64,000 nt of DNA from Bufo bufo. Its lineage: Eukaryota > Chordata > Amphibia > Anura > Bufonidae. This document shows, in pieces, positions 1-11,462 of this stretch. Location: NCBI RefSeq assembly GCF_905171765.1, contig NC_053392.1, forward strand, positions 396,208,119 to 396,272,118. The letters are read 5' to 3'. The position numbers were made by a program, and so were the translations under genes. The notes beneath the pieces were generated by a model that had not been told where the DNA came from, did no database searches, and worked only from the letters and a program-made list of their open reading frames with translations. Numbering within the stretch: position 1 is the stretch's first letter; each line of letters begins with the position of its first letter.

Positions 1-216
1 TCCAATTCATTACAGTGGGAGCAGTGCTCCAGTGACCAGCTCCATCCACTACACAATGGACAGTGCTGTGTAGTTCCGATCCTGACGTCTGGGACTAGGG
101 CTACTACAAAACAGCTACTAAGTGAGGGTGCATGGTGTCAGACCCCTTCCCGTCAGATAGTGAGGGAGTATCCTGAGGACAGGCCTTCACTTTAAAAATC
201 CTGAAAAAACCCTTTT
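1..216. repeat. Right part of a TTAA-type MITE, cut by the window edge
   Basis: The stretch resembles copies of a dispersed inverted-repeat element seen again around 43713 and 58234: words such as acagtgctgtgtag, a 'gtgtcagaccc' block and an end like aaaaacccttttag. The left end is outside the window. The family assignment is by resemblance within this window only. Confidence 0.4.
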
Positions 217-648
217 AGCACTTAACGAGCAAAAGACATTCACATTTCTACATATTCCCAGTATAATATGGGTATGGCATTCCTTTGAAGAAGTAGGGGT
301 GGTGGTGGATGTCACACTCTATGCACTCCTCGGTAGAATAATTATATGTTGATACAATGTACCCCATAGAAGCTAAAACTTTCTGCCACCCTCCATATAC
401 ATTGGTCACCACAATGGCAGCAGGGCCTCGTCCAGTACAGATGGCATTTTGCTCCCAAGGTTTATAATTCCCTGTAATATACTTACTTATTGACATTCTA
501 TCCTATTAAGGAGCATCTATCAGTAGGATCAACCCTACTAAGCTAGCCATAATGACTAGTAGGGTTAACCCTGCTAATTAAAAAACTTATGAGCAGGGTC
601 GGCCATACCAGGCATTATGGCTGGGTTGTTGTTGCTGATAGATAACCT
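217..648. other. No gene recognised
   Basis: Nothing coding is evident. A short imperfect inverted repeat around 520-600 (agtagggttaaccctgct against agcagggtcggcc) is the only structure I see. Confidence 0.5.
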
Positions 649-863
649 TTAAAGGGCTTGTTTCATTTTTTCATCACTGCTCGTTTCCATGGTTACGAGC
701 ACCCTGCAATCCAGCAGTGGCCGTGCCTGCACACTATAGGAAAAAGCACTGGCCATCTCCCATAACCACTGGTTACGAGCAGTGTATAATGCGATGGAAA
801 AATGAATCCAGCCAGCAAAGGAGGCAATATGGACAATCACAATACATTAGTAAGTGCCTTGTA
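649..863. repeat. Probable TTAA-flanked MITE, abutting the next one
   Basis: It opens with TTAAAGGGCTTGTTTC and runs into a second TTAA at 864. Internal inverted words (ggttacgagcac / gtgctcgtaacc-like) occur at about 691 and 771. The ends are weakly matched, so this is tentative. Confidence 0.35.
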
Positions 864-1169
864 TTAAAGGGGTTATCCAACCCCAACAATGCCCCCTCAA
901 TGCCTGGGCCCCTCACACAGATTGTACTTACCTCACTCCTCGGTACTGCTGCATCTCCCTGTCACGTGGATCAAAACATCCAGCTGGAGGGGCAGCCAAT
1001 AGCAGGCCACGACGGGGACAAGACTCCCTAGCGTCACCCGGGAGATGCAGCAGCGACCGTATGGGCAGCAGAAGTGGCGCGGGTGTCGGGGAGCTAGGCA
1101 AGTACAATCTGTGTGAGGCAAGTACAATCTGTGTGGGGGGGGCATGTTTGTGGTTGGATAACCCTTTAA
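864..1169. mobile_element. TTAA-flanked MITE (306 bp)
   Basis: The ends are inverted: TTAAAGGGGTTATCCAACC on the left and GGTTGGATAACCCTTTAA on the right, with TTAA at both borders. The interior is GC-richer and has a 20-bp tandem word (aggcaagtacaatctgtgtg) near 1097-1136. TTAA target sites are typical of piggyBac and Kolobok superfamilies; which one applies is not decidable here. Open frames in this stretch are palindrome shadows. Confidence 0.75.
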
Positions 1170-1702
1170 CTTGTCTACATGATAAATGCCATTTGCTGAA
1201 GAGAGAAAACTCCTTTAATCGTCCTGCAGTACAATGGACTGTAATAAACAGGACAGTTCTAGAAGTCACTTAGGGATTCCTCAACTGTTACATGCACTGC
1301 TGGTAAGGGAATGGATGGTGTAAAATATTAAGATCTATAGCATTTGAATTGTTTACTAGTCCCTGGCAGCTAAAAAGGAAGAGACAGGATGAACACATTC
1401 CCCCTCACAAGACCGTCCTAGATTTTAATTTGAAAACCATAGGAGCCAAAACTCATAAGACTATAACCGTGTCACTGACAGCCCTGGTATAATGCCAGTC
1501 TGTCCGGGAATCTGGCAGACTCACAGCCTTGTGGTTACACAAGGTGCAATAAACTGTTTGCTCCACCCAATCTATTCTGAAGGACAAAAATGCTTTGAAG
1601 TTCTTCCCAACTTTCTAAAGATGTTGAAGTTGTCACGTGATTTAGTTTTGTAGGAACCCATTTGCTTAGCTCTGATGTACATAGCATGTAAATGTGTACA
1701 TG
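1170..1702. other. No gene recognised
   Basis: AT-rich unique-looking sequence with no ORF, tandem repeat or paired ends that I can support. Confidence 0.5.
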
Positions 1703-1806
1703 TTAAAGGGGTCGTTCTGCACTTGAATAGGGGCCAAATTGTAGTTTTAATCTCTTTATTAATGACTATTTTAATGTCAGTTTTTGCTGAAAATGCAGAA
1801 CTTTAA
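1703..1806. mobile_element. Short TTAA-flanked MITE fragment
   Basis: Starts TTAAAGGGGTCGTTCTGCA and ends TGCAGAACTTTAA, which is an inverted match with a small deletion. Its right TTAA at 1803 is also the left TTAA of the satellite-bearing element that follows. Confidence 0.55.
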
Positions 1807-1984
1807 AGGGGTTGTCCGAGTTATGAAAAAAATATAATATAGCACTGAAAATCTGATGGGCAGCAATATAAAACTAAGCTAAGCAAGTTTTATGCAAAAA
1901 AAAATATATATATTTCCTCATTTCCCTGGTTCTTTTCTGGCCCTTTGTTTACATGCAATAAAAACAACCTCTGCCCCTCCCCCT

Positions 1985-4790
1985 GCTCTGCTAAGGGAGT
2001 GGATACAAGTACTGCCCTGAGTGACATGTCTGTCTGCTGGGAGAGACTGCAGCATGTTGTATGTGTAGGACTACAAGTCCAAGCTGTATAATGACACTGC
2101 TAAGGGAGTGGATACAAGAGCTGCCCTGAGTGACATGTCTGCCTGCTGGGAGACAATGCAGCATGTTGTATGTGTAGGACTACAAGTCCAAGCTGTATAA
2201 TGACACGGCTAAGGGAGTGGATACAAGTACTGCCCTGAGTGACATGTCTGCCTGCTGGGAGACTCTGCAGCATGTTGCATGTGTAGGACTAAAAGTCCAA
2301 GCTGTATAATGACACTGCTAAGGGAGTGGATACAAGAGCTGCCCTGAGTGACATGTCTGCCTGCTGGGAGACTCTGCAGCATGTTGTATGTGTAGGACTA
2401 CAAGTCCCAGCTGTATAATGACACTGCTAAGGGAGTGGATACAAGAGCTGCCCTGAGTGACATGTCTGCCTGCTGGGAGAGACTGCAGCATGTTGTATGT
2501 GTAGGACTAAAAGTCCAAGCTGTATAATGACACTGCTAAGGGAGTGGATACAAGAGCTGCCCTGAGTGACATGTCTGCCTGCTGGGAGACTCAGCAGCAT
2601 GTTGTATGTGTAGGACTACAAGTCCCAGCTGTATAATGACACGGCTAAGGGAGTGGATACAAGTACTGCCCTGAGTGACATGTCTGCCTGCTGGGAGAAT
2701 CAGCAGCATGTTGTATGTGTAGGACTACAAGTCCAAGCTGTATAATGACACTGCTAAAGGAGTGGATACAAGTACTGCCCTGAGTGACATGTCTGCCTGC
2801 TGGGAGAGACTGCAGCATGTTGTATGTGTAGGACTACAAGTCCCAGCTGTATAATGACACTGCTAAGGGAGTGGATACAAGTACTGCCCTGAGTGACATG
2901 TCTGCCTGCTGGGAGAGACTGCAGCATGTTGTATGTGTAGGACTACAAGTCCCAGCTGTATAATGACACGGCTAAGGGAGTGGATACAAGAGCTGCCCTG
3001 AGTGACATGTCTGCCTGCTGGGAGACTCTGCAGCATGTTGTATGTGTAGGACTACAAGTCCCAGCTGTATAATGACACTACTAAGGGAGTGGATACAAGT
3101 ACTGCCCTGAGTGACATGTCTGCCTGCTGGGAGAGACTGCAGCATGTTGTATGTGTAGGACTACAAGTCCCAGCTGTATAATGACACTGCTAAGGGAGTG
3201 GATACAAGTACTGCCCTGAGTGACATGTCTGCCTGCTAGGAGACTGAGCAGCATGTTGTATGTGTAGAACTACAAGTCCCAGCTGTATAATGACACTGCT
3301 AAGGGAGTGGATACAAGTGCTGCCCTGAGTGACATGTCTGCCTGCTGGGAGACTGAGCAGCATGTTGTATGTGTAGAACTACAAGTCCCAGCTGTATAAT
3401 GACACTGCTAAGGGAGTGGATACAAGAGCTGCCCTGAGTGACATGTCTGCCTGCTGGGAGATTCAGCAGCATGTTGTATGTGTAGAACTACAAGTCCCAG
3501 CTGTATAATGACACTGCTAAGGGAGTGGATACAAGAACTGCCCTGAGTGACTTGTCTGCCTGCTGGGAGAATCAGCAGCATGTTGTATGTGTAGGACTAC
3601 AAGTCCAAGCTGTATAATGACACTGCTAAGGGAGTGGATACAAGAGCTGCCCTGAGTGACATGTCTGCCTGCTGGAAGAATCAGCAGCATGTTGTATGTG
3701 TAGGACTACAAGTCCAAGCTGTATAATGACACTGCTAAGGGAGTGGATACAAGAGCTGCCCTGAGTGCTGGGAGAATCAGCAGCATGTTGTATGTGTAGG
3801 ACTACAAGTCCCAGCTGTATAATGACACTGCTAAGGGAGTGGATACAAGAGCTGCCCTGAGTGACATGTCTGCCTGCTGGGAGATTCAGCAGCATGTTGT
3901 ATGTGTAGGACTACAAGTCCCAGCTGTATAATGACACTGCTAAGGGAGTGGATACAAGTGCTGCCCTGAGTGACATGTCTGCCTGCTGGGAGACTGAGCA
4001 GCATGTTGTATGTGTAGAACTACAAGTCCCAGCTGTATAATGACACTGCTAAGGGAGTGGATACAAGAGCTGCCCTGAGTGACATGTCTGCCTGCTGGGA
4101 GATTCAGCAGCATGTTGTATGTGTAGAACTACAAGTCCCAGCTGTATAATGACACTGCTAAGGGAGTGGATACAAGAACTGCCCTGAGTGACATGTCTGC
4201 CTGCTGGGAGAATCAGCAGCATGTTGTATGTGTAGGACTACAAGTCCAAGCTGTATAATGACACTGCTAAGGGAGTGGATACAAGAGCTGCCCTGAGTGA
4301 CATGTCTGCCTGCTGGAAGAATCAGCAGCATGTTGTATGTGTAGGACTACAAGTCCAAGCTGTATAATGACACTGCTAAGGGAGTGGATACAAGAGCTGC
4401 CCTGAGTGCTGGGAGAATCAGCAGCATGTTGTATGTGTAGGACTACAAGTCCCAGCTGTATAATGACACTGCTAAGGGAGTGGATACAAGAGCTGCCCTG
4501 AGTGACATGTCTGCCTGCTGGGAGATTCAGCAGCATGTTGTATGTGTAGGACTACAAGTCCCAGCTGTATAATGACACTGCTAAGGGAATGGATACAAGA
4601 GCTGCCCTGAGTGACATGTCTGCCTGCTTTGAGACTCTGCAGCATGTTGTATGTGTAGGACTACAAGTCCCAGCTGTATAATGACACTGCTAAGGGAGTG
4701 GATACAAGAGCTGCCCTGAGTGCTGGGAGAATCAGCAGCATGTTGTAAGTGTAGAACTACAAATCCCACCTGTATAATGACACTGCTAAT
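1985..4790 (+). repeat. Tandem array, 109-bp unit, about 26 copies
   Basis: The word ctaagggagtggatacaag recurs at 1991, 2100, 2209, 2318 and 2427, a spacing of 109 bp. A shorter 96-bp variant lacks 13 bp after 'ccctgagtg' (for example near 3764 and 4405). Units differ mainly at a few fixed positions (agtactg/agagctg; agactctg/agaatcag). The open frames on the minus strand here are repeat artefacts. Confidence 0.95.
3270..4551 (+). repeat. 641-bp higher-order duplication inside the satellite
   Basis: The block 3270-3910 is repeated almost without change at 3911-4551, an offset of 641 bp. That equals five 109-bp units plus one 96-bp unit. The near-identity indicates a recent unequal exchange or slippage of six units at once. 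Confidence 0.85.
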
Positions 4791-5154
4791 ACACACAGGA
4801 TCTTCCCCCTACCTTCTTGTGCAATGCTCTCTCTAGTTTGTCAGCTCCTGTGCCCAGAATTGTCACTGCCTGCAGCCTGTGCAGCTGAAGGGGTTAAGAA
4901 TCCTAGGATAGAGGAGACAGCTGGCAGTGAAAGGGGGGGGGGGGGGCGTGGCCAGCACAGTGACCTCTTGTTTACAGGCTTGTAAACGACCTTTATCAGA
5001 GCAGGGAGAGAAGCTGACATCACAGGTCATGTGACCTTCAGTGAAATCTGAGAAACCAGCCACTGGAGATAAAGTGAGTTAATTGGAAAGTTGTTACATT
5101 TACTTAGTTAGGAACATAGAAAGAACAAAAAAATAACTCAGACAACCCCTTTAA

Positions 5155-6649
5155 GGGATTTCTGTCAAGGGTTTTTTTTACACTATACATAACCACATTT
5201 TTTTTCTCAGTCTTGGGCAAAACTCAACTTCTTATTACAGAATTACAATATTACAGAAAAACCTAAATAAACCAGCAGCATGGGCAAGGCAGATGAAAGG
5301 ATTCTTTACAGTTACAGTAGTGAAACTATGGAATGCAGTATGCCAAGAGGTAATACTATGTCAGCATAAAAAAAAAAGTCTAGATACTTATCTAATAGTA
5401 ACCGACATTGAAGATTATAATTAATCTAACGATTATTGTTGTATAAATGATGAACCTATGTTACTATGATAGCTATGATATGCTATGTATGCCATTATAT
5501 GCTTATACAGACATATACGCATCTTATTTGCTGTGGTGCAGTATTCATAGTTTTCCTTGTTGGCAGTCAGGAAAAGAAATGGATGTGTTCCAGAGGTAGC
5601 CACATTTGGGAGTCATTTTCTCCTAGCGGGTGCTAAGCAGTTGGAATATCCAGCTCACCGGCAACTCAAGTAGTGTAGCATTAATCAATGTATGTTTTCT
5701 CAGCGTTTCATGATGCAATCTGAGTGTAGACAGTCCAGATACTTGACACTCCGCCAAGACGTTACCTGCCTTTCTAACTGCTATGAATGTGTGAAAATGT
5801 GTTAGCCGTCACATAGCGCCAATAAATGTAATGTATTGCCCCTCATGTAAAAGGTAATATACTGTACAGATCCCTGTCCATGCACTTGGACTGCTGCTTT
5901 GAATTTCCTGCTGCTTAAAGAAGAAATCTAGTAAAGGTGGCCATACATGAACAATAAATCTCGGCAAACACTCATTTGGGCAGCAGCTTTTCACCCGATG
6001 ATCATAAACATGCATGCCCAGGCAATATTGCATATCCATTATTAATTTATTGTGCAATCATATACAGATTGGCAAGATACACTGTATGATAAAACAAGCA
6101 AACAATTGGTTTCTAATAGATCATAGTGACACACACAATACTCTTTATTTGTGGCAAACCTGGGAAACCATCAAAATTGTCCATTAAGCCAATTCTAGTT
6201 TTTGGCCAGATTAATGCTTCAAGGGCAACAGGAAAGCGAATTTGTGATAATTCAGAATAGCTAATAATTACAAAAATAATAAATAGTTCAAAAGATGCCA
6301 GAATTCACATTTACTGTCAATATCGCCATCTATCATTACAGTGAGAGATTGAAGTGTGAAGTTCCTCATACTTGGGTCTGCCACTGAATGATGGACCGAG
6401 TGTAAAAAATATAAGAAAGGACAACACCAGTGGTGCGTAGCACATTCTGCCAACTTATCTTTTTTACAATAAGCCATGCCTCTAATCCTGCCCAATACCC
6501 ATTGTGCCCCACCACACAGTAATGGTGCCACCCCAACTGTAAGGATGCTCCCCTAGAGCTCCAAAGCAGTAAGCATGCCCCCTTGGTGCCAGCTCACAAT
6601 AGTGATGCTCTTTCTTGCCCCCTAGACAGTTATGATGCACCTTAGGCTA
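5155..6649. other. No gene recognised; possible old retroelement scrap
   Basis: Around 5290-5400 the words 'ggattctttacagt' and 'gtgaaactatggaatgcagt' resemble a common vertebrate interspersed repeat encoding a V-KLWNA-like peptide, but frames are broken and I cannot name the family. The rest is AT-rich without supported features. Confidence 0.35.
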
Positions 6650-6838
6650 CATCCACACGAACGTGTTTGCCGGCCGAGCCCGTGCTGCGGACCGCAAATT
6701 GCAATCTGCAATGCACGGGCACTGACTGTAGGGCCGCCACATGTGGTCTTGAATGGGGTCCGTGATCCGCATCGGAGGTTCCGTGCTGCAAAAAAGTAGT
6801 CTACATTCTGGAAGTATGTAGGTGCTCAGTGGTAGGGC
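6650..6838. repeat. Fragment of a Harbinger-like MITE family
   Basis: Begins with ttaggctacatccacacgaac, the end type seen on other MITEs in this window (36088, 46553), followed by CpG-bearing interior 'cgtgctgcggaccgcaa'. The right end is not clear. Confidence 0.35.
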
Positions 6839-6856
6839 AGAACTCCACTGCACGCT

Positions 6857-7064
6857 GTAGTCACTTAACCAATGAAGATACTTTTATTTGTAATTCCATC
6901 AAAGGTCAGGAGGTAAAATCCACAAAATATAATCAGCCAACATTTTGGTCCTTCGCGAACCTTGATGACGGCCTTATTAGTGACATAGAAGATGGTGGTA
7001 GAGCGGCTGGAGGATCCCTTGCTGGAATAATCAATAAAAGTATCTTCATCGATTAAGTGACTAC
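6857..7064 (-). repeat. Inverted repeat with 33-bp arms around a Penelope-tail-like sequence
   Basis: The left arm 6857-6889 (gtagtcacttaaccaatgaa...) and the right arm 7032-7064 are reverse complements with two mismatches. Between them, on the minus strand, 6973-6937 reads like a decayed version of the hammerhead-type tail found at 22812 and 41631: an AAGG...GACC hairpin, then AAAATGTTGG. The arrangement looks like two tail fragments head to head. Confidence 0.6.
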
Positions 7065-8290
7065 ATATTGCTGTGGTTTTCTATCATGAAATGTTTGTGG
7101 ACAGAGGAAAGAAATAAAAGTCTGAAGTATTTCCACATAGCTCAGCTCATGGTCCATACCTCCTGTGATCCCAGTGAAGCATCCAGAGAACCTTAGCTTG
7201 TGGGCCACACCAAAGAACATAATATTTACTTTGTGAGTCAAGCCGGCTCACAGGAATGAAGGCGACTATTGAAAAGACGATGGCAGCTCCAGCACAGGAT
7301 GTTTCCTAGCTATTTTGGTTGGAATATCATGGCACATCAGTCGACTGCATGAAAGCATAAAGCTGACGACCATGTTTCCAGTGCTTGCTTTCCTGAAATA
7401 TACTTTCAGGCCTAGACATACTTTATAAAGGTGTGTCTCCACCCAATGGCCTTCCAGACGACTAAGCTGATCAAACCTGTTTTCTACGCTATGGATGACA
7501 AGCAGGTGCACGGCTTTAGGCTGTAAAGCATTCATATTAATATTTTGTGTCATACCCTGTGACATTGTGGGGAATGCAGGAAAACAAAGCATATACCCTT
7601 TCTATGCAGAGTAAACCAATATAAAGATACCTGCTATAAACTGGCCATCATGCATGAAGAGCCCACGCGAAATCTCATGCGCAGTGACGTATGACGTCAC
7701 TACGCTGCCCAGCGTGATGACATAATAACGCATCGCGCAAGATTCCGCTCAAGGTCTTCAAACAGGATAATCGTATCTGCCTTTTCGCGCTCAAATGGAT
7801 AAGGTGAGCATTTTTTTTTAAATGGATTAACCCCTGAAAGCCCTCACTATTTGCAGATGCCGCAATCAGTAATGAACGTGGCATCTGAGGGGTTCAATGA
7901 CGAGGGTGGCGCAATCTTCATTCCCCGTCATTGCGTACGTATACTGAATACAAAGAAATGCGCTTTGTGAGGAAATTTGGCGAAGCAGCCGAATCTAATT
8001 TTTCAAAACTTCGCTCAACACTAGTTTTGAGCTATATAAGGATCTATTTGTACATAAATGTCTAGAGCTAAATTCAGAAGTCTAACAGTTTTTCATACCA
8101 ACCAACTTGCTTGTTCCAGTCGGTCTAAAATGAAAAAAGCTACTTTGGAGTTAGTCTTATCTACAAATTTACTCACTTTCTGTCCACAGCTCCTATGGAG
8201 ACCTATGTGTCTCCATGGTAACAGACTACAAACTAAGCGCAGTCTGATCCTGCACTCATATCACCTTTCATCTGTTCTCTATCAAAAGTA
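7065..8290. other. No gene recognised; MITE end near 8030
   Basis: Contains a CpG-bearing block (7660-7960), a perfect TGACGTCA at 7692, and 'cttcgctcaacacta' near 8020, the terminal sequence of the element at 10564-10742. Nothing coding is supported. Confidence 0.4.
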
Positions 8291-8656
8291 CAGTCGTGGC
8301 CAAAAGTTTTGAGAATTACATAAATATTGGAAATTGGAAAAGTTGCTGCTTAAGTTTTTATAATAGCAATTTGCATATACTCCAGAATGTTATGAAGAGT
8401 GATCAGATGAATTGCATAGTCCTTCTTTGCCATGAAAATTAACTTAATCCCAAAAAAACAACTTCCAACTGCATTTCATTGCTGTCATTAAAGGACCTGC
8501 TGAGATCATTTCAGTAATCGTCTTGTTAACTCAGGTGAGAATGTTGACGAGCACAAGGCTGGAGATCATTATGTCAGGCTGATTGGGTTAAAATGGCAGA
8601 CTTGACATGTTAAAAGGAGGGTGATGCTTGAAATCATTGTTCTTCCATTGTTAACC

Positions 8657-10380
8657 ATGGTGACCTGCAAAGAAACGCGTGCAGCCATCATTGCGTTGCA
8701 TAAAAATGGCTTCACAGGCAAGGATATTGTGGCTACTAAGATTGCACCTCAATCAACAATTTATAGGATCATCAAGAACTTCAAGGAAAGAGGTTCAATT
8801 CTTGTTAAGAAGGCTTCAGGGCGTCCAAGAAAGTCCAGCAAGCGCCAGGATCGTCTCCTAAAGAGGATTCAGCTGCGGGATTGGAGTGCCACAAGTGCAG
8901 AGCTTGCTCAGGAATGGCAGCAGGCAGGTGTGAGCGCATCTGCATGCAAAGTGAGGTGAAGACTTTTGGAAGATGGCCTGGTGTCAAGAAGGGCAGCAAA
9001 GAAGCCACTTCTCTCCAAAAAAAACATCAGGGACAGATTGATCTTCTGCAAAAAGTATGGTGAATGGACTGCTGAGGACTGGGGCAAAGTCATATTCTCC
9101 GATGAAGCCTCTTTCCGATTGTTTGGGGCATCTGGAAAAAGGCTTGTCCGGAGAAGAAAAGTTGAGCGCTACCATCAGTCCTGTGTCATGCCCAGGGCAG
9201 TGGAGTCGGTAGATAAATGTTCCGACTCCGACTCCTCAGTTTTATGTACTTCTGACTCCGAGACTCCTCTGTATTAATATGCGAATGTATTTTATACATT
9301 CCTTGAGGGAAAGAAACGCAACCTACCACAGGACTACTGGCTGGGAAGCCAACAAGTTTTTATAGCCTTAGCTAGTTTTTATAGCCTTAGCTAAATGACA
9401 GCAGTTTTTCCAAAGGTTTACAGCTTCAGTCTTGAACTATTGTCCCTCCATTCCCTTCACTTATACAAGTGTCTCACTCTCTAGTCCTGCAAAAAACATA
9501 TTTATTTAATCCCTTATCAGTGAGAGGCTAGGTTACACATGGACGCTGCGTTCCCTGTAAAAGCAGAACACAACACTATGGAAAGTATAAGTATTGCGGC
9601 TCCTAATTGTGCGTTGCGTGCCATATAGTGAAGCACATGAAAAGCATGCTTCTTCACGGTCACTTAACGTGTTCGTTTTGCGGTTACGTGAGGCACTGCA
9701 TGCATTGGTCTTTATTCTTACAGTAAAGAAGTCATTAATTATAACTTTTTGTGAATTGGGACATTTAAACTTGCTTTTTTTTTTTATACCAATCTAAATT
9801 TAGTAGGAGTCGGAGTCGGTGCATTGTTTGCCGACTCCGACTCCAGGTACCCAAAATTTCCCCCGACTCCGACTCCTCGACTCCACAGCCCTGGTCATGC
9901 CAACAGTAAAGCATCCTGAGATCATTCATGTGGGGGTGCTTCTCATCCAAGGGAATGGGCTCACTCACAATTTTGCCCAAAAACACAGCCATGAATAAAG
10001 AATGGTACCAAAACACCCTCCAACAGCAACTTCTTCCAACAATCCAACAACAGTTTGGTGAAGAACAATGCATTTTCCAGCACGATGGAACACCGTGCCA
10101 AAAGGCAAAAGTGATAACTAAGCGGCTCGGGGACCAAAACGTTGACATTTTGGGTCCATGGCCTGGAAAATCCCCAGATCTTAATCCCATTGAGAACTTG
10201 TGGTCAATCCTCAAGAGGCGGGTGGACAAACAAAACCCACTAATTCTGACAAACTCCAAGAAGTGATTATGAAAGAATGGGTTGCTATCAGTCAGGAATT
10301 GGCCCAGAAGTTGATTGAGAGCATGCCCAGTCGAATTGCAGAGGTCCTGAAAAAGAAGGGCCAACACTGCAAATACTGAC
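8657..10380 (+). pseudogene. Tc1-like transposase, broken
   Basis: Cut-and-paste DNA transposase of the DD34E class. From ATG 8657 the frame gives an N-terminal helix-turn-helix region (TCKETRAAIIALHKNGFTG...) and a second HTH with a GRPRKSSKR basic linker. A TGA at 8957-8959 interrupts it where relatives read arginine, consistent with CpG decay of CGA. The same frame then continues to the first catalytic Asp (FSDEASF, near 9100). A hAT element splits the gene at 9193-9893. Downstream, after a frame change, come the second Asp (FQHDGTPC, near 10080) and the final Glu ([11 protein letters not shown], near 10190). Another frame change at about 10262 precedes the C-terminus ending near 10380. 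At least one nonsense change, two frameshifts and one insertion make it non-functional. It is unrelated to SASH1 and predates the hAT insertion. Confidence 0.9.
9193..9893. mobile_element. Non-autonomous hAT element (701 bp) with 8-bp TSD
   Basis: Ends are CAGGGCAGTGGAGTCG and CGACTCCACAGCCCTG, inverted with one mismatch. The 8-bp direct duplication GTCATGCC occupies 9185-9192 and 9894-9901, which fixes the borders exactly. Eight-base duplications and CAGGG...CCCTG termini are hAT hallmarks. Subterminal GACTCCGACTCC repeats occur at both ends. No transposase is visible. Confidence 0.93.
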
Positions 10381-10563
10381 TCTTTGCATAAATGTCATGT
10401 AATTGTCGATAAAAGCCTTTGAAACGTATGAAGTGCGTGTAATTATATTTCACTACATCACAGAAACAACTGAAACAAAGATCTTAAAGCAGTTTAGCAG
10501 CAAACTTTGTGAAAACTAATATTTGTGTCATTCTCAAAACTTTTGGCCACGACTGTATATTAG

Positions 10564-10742
10564 TAGTGTTGAGTGAACTTGTGTTTTAAGTTCGGCGTCT
10601 AAAGTTCGGGTTATCGAAGAATCACCTTATGGATTCCACTACCATGGATCATAACGGAATTTCGAATCCATAACGCGATTCTTCAATAACCCGAACCAGA
10701 AATTTAGACGCCAAACTTAAAACACAAGTTCGCTCAACACTA
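10564..10742. mobile_element. Palindromic MITE, hAT-like (179 bp)
   Basis: Ends TAGTGTTGAGTGAACTTGTG and CACAAGTTCGCTCAACACTA are inverted with one mismatch, and the pairing continues inward (ttcggcgtctaaa / tttagacgccaaa). Flanks tatattag (10556-10563) and gatattag (10743-10750) agree at 7 of 8 bases, suggesting an 8-bp duplication. The left flank overlaps the TA target of the neighbouring Tc1. Confidence 0.75.
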
Positions 10743-10750
10743 GATATTAG

Positions 10751-11462
10751 CGAAAGTGTGTCAGTGGGAAGCAGAGGACAGGTGGGAGACAACAGCCCAC
10801 GTTTACTAATGTGAATACATCTAAATTTGAGCTCAAACTGCATCAAAATGTGGTATATTTAGATTTAGAGAAATGATCAGCGCCTATTCCTACAAGGGGT
10901 GTGGCCTACGAGATTTACTAGCAAAGGTGAATCACAATTCTGGTTAGCTCCATTCAATGACATTACTTATTGATGAGTGTTGCCGTTCTTTCTACTATAT
11001 TCATTGGAGCTAAACCACGAGCGGATTTTGACAACAGTAATGGGATTCAGTGGGTGCCGTCCATGTCCGCTAAGGGATGGGTCTGGCGCTGCCATTATTT
11101 TGTTCTCTATAACAGAACTGAGAATGTGAAGCCCACCTAATCTTTACAACCAAGAGAGCTCTTGGGCCAGATTTTACACTGAATGTGACTAAGCAGCCTG
11201 CAATGTATGAGAATACACGCAGTCTGCAGAAGACAAATGGAGTGAAGCTTTACCAAAATCCATATGCAAATATGTTTTCCTATATTCTCCATAGTGCTCA
11301 CAGCAGAGCGATATTGGCATTTTTTATACATTTAAATATTTTATCAATGACTTCCATTTTGAAAGAAAATCTGTTCCATATACATTTTGTAGAGTAGATA
11401 AGTTTGTGCCAACGGGACACTTCAAGGACAGGTTCCTACATAATCTGTAGGGACTAGAAGTC
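10751..11462. other. DNA just upstream of SASH1; no feature recognised
   Basis: No gene or repeat that I can name. If the SASH1 start site lies near 11450, this would be its proximal upstream region; no TATA box at a convincing position was found. Confidence 0.4.

Larger units (their letters stand above)
1803..5154 (+). mobile_element. Satellite-bearing TTAA transposon, copy 1 (3,352 bp)
   Basis: The outer ends are inverted: TTAAAGGGGTTGTCCGAGTT at the left, and at the right AACTCAGACAACCCCTTTAA, which is its reverse complement with one mismatch. TTAA is present at both borders. Between them lie a left arm (about 1807-1985), a 109-bp tandem array (1985-4790), and a right arm (4796-5150) with a G-homopolymer near 4930. 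The same arrangement recurs in reverse at 14861-16492, which shows that arms and array travel as one unit. No transposase is visible, so it is non-autonomous. TTAA targets suggest piggyBac or Kolobok mobilisation (inference). Confidence 0.8.
8291..10555 (+). mobile_element. Tc1-like transposon interrupted by a hAT element
   Basis: Terminal inverted repeats start CAGTCGTGGCCAAAAGTTTT and end with the inverse, AAAACTTTTGGCCACGACTG. A TA dinucleotide flanks each side (8289-8290 and 10556-10557), the Tc1/mariner target signature. Without the 701-bp insertion and its 8-bp duplication the element is 1,556 bp, normal for Tc1. The transposase inside is dead. Confidence 0.93.

Noticed and set aside
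3626..4796. Repeated 71-89 residue proteins on the minus strand (and 15215-16237 on the plus strand)
   Set aside because: They follow the 109-bp satellite period and appear only because the unit lacks stops in one frame.
10410..10440. GAAACG near the Tc1 right end as a ribozyme core
   Set aside because: No CTGANGA upstream; it belongs to the Tc1 3' region.
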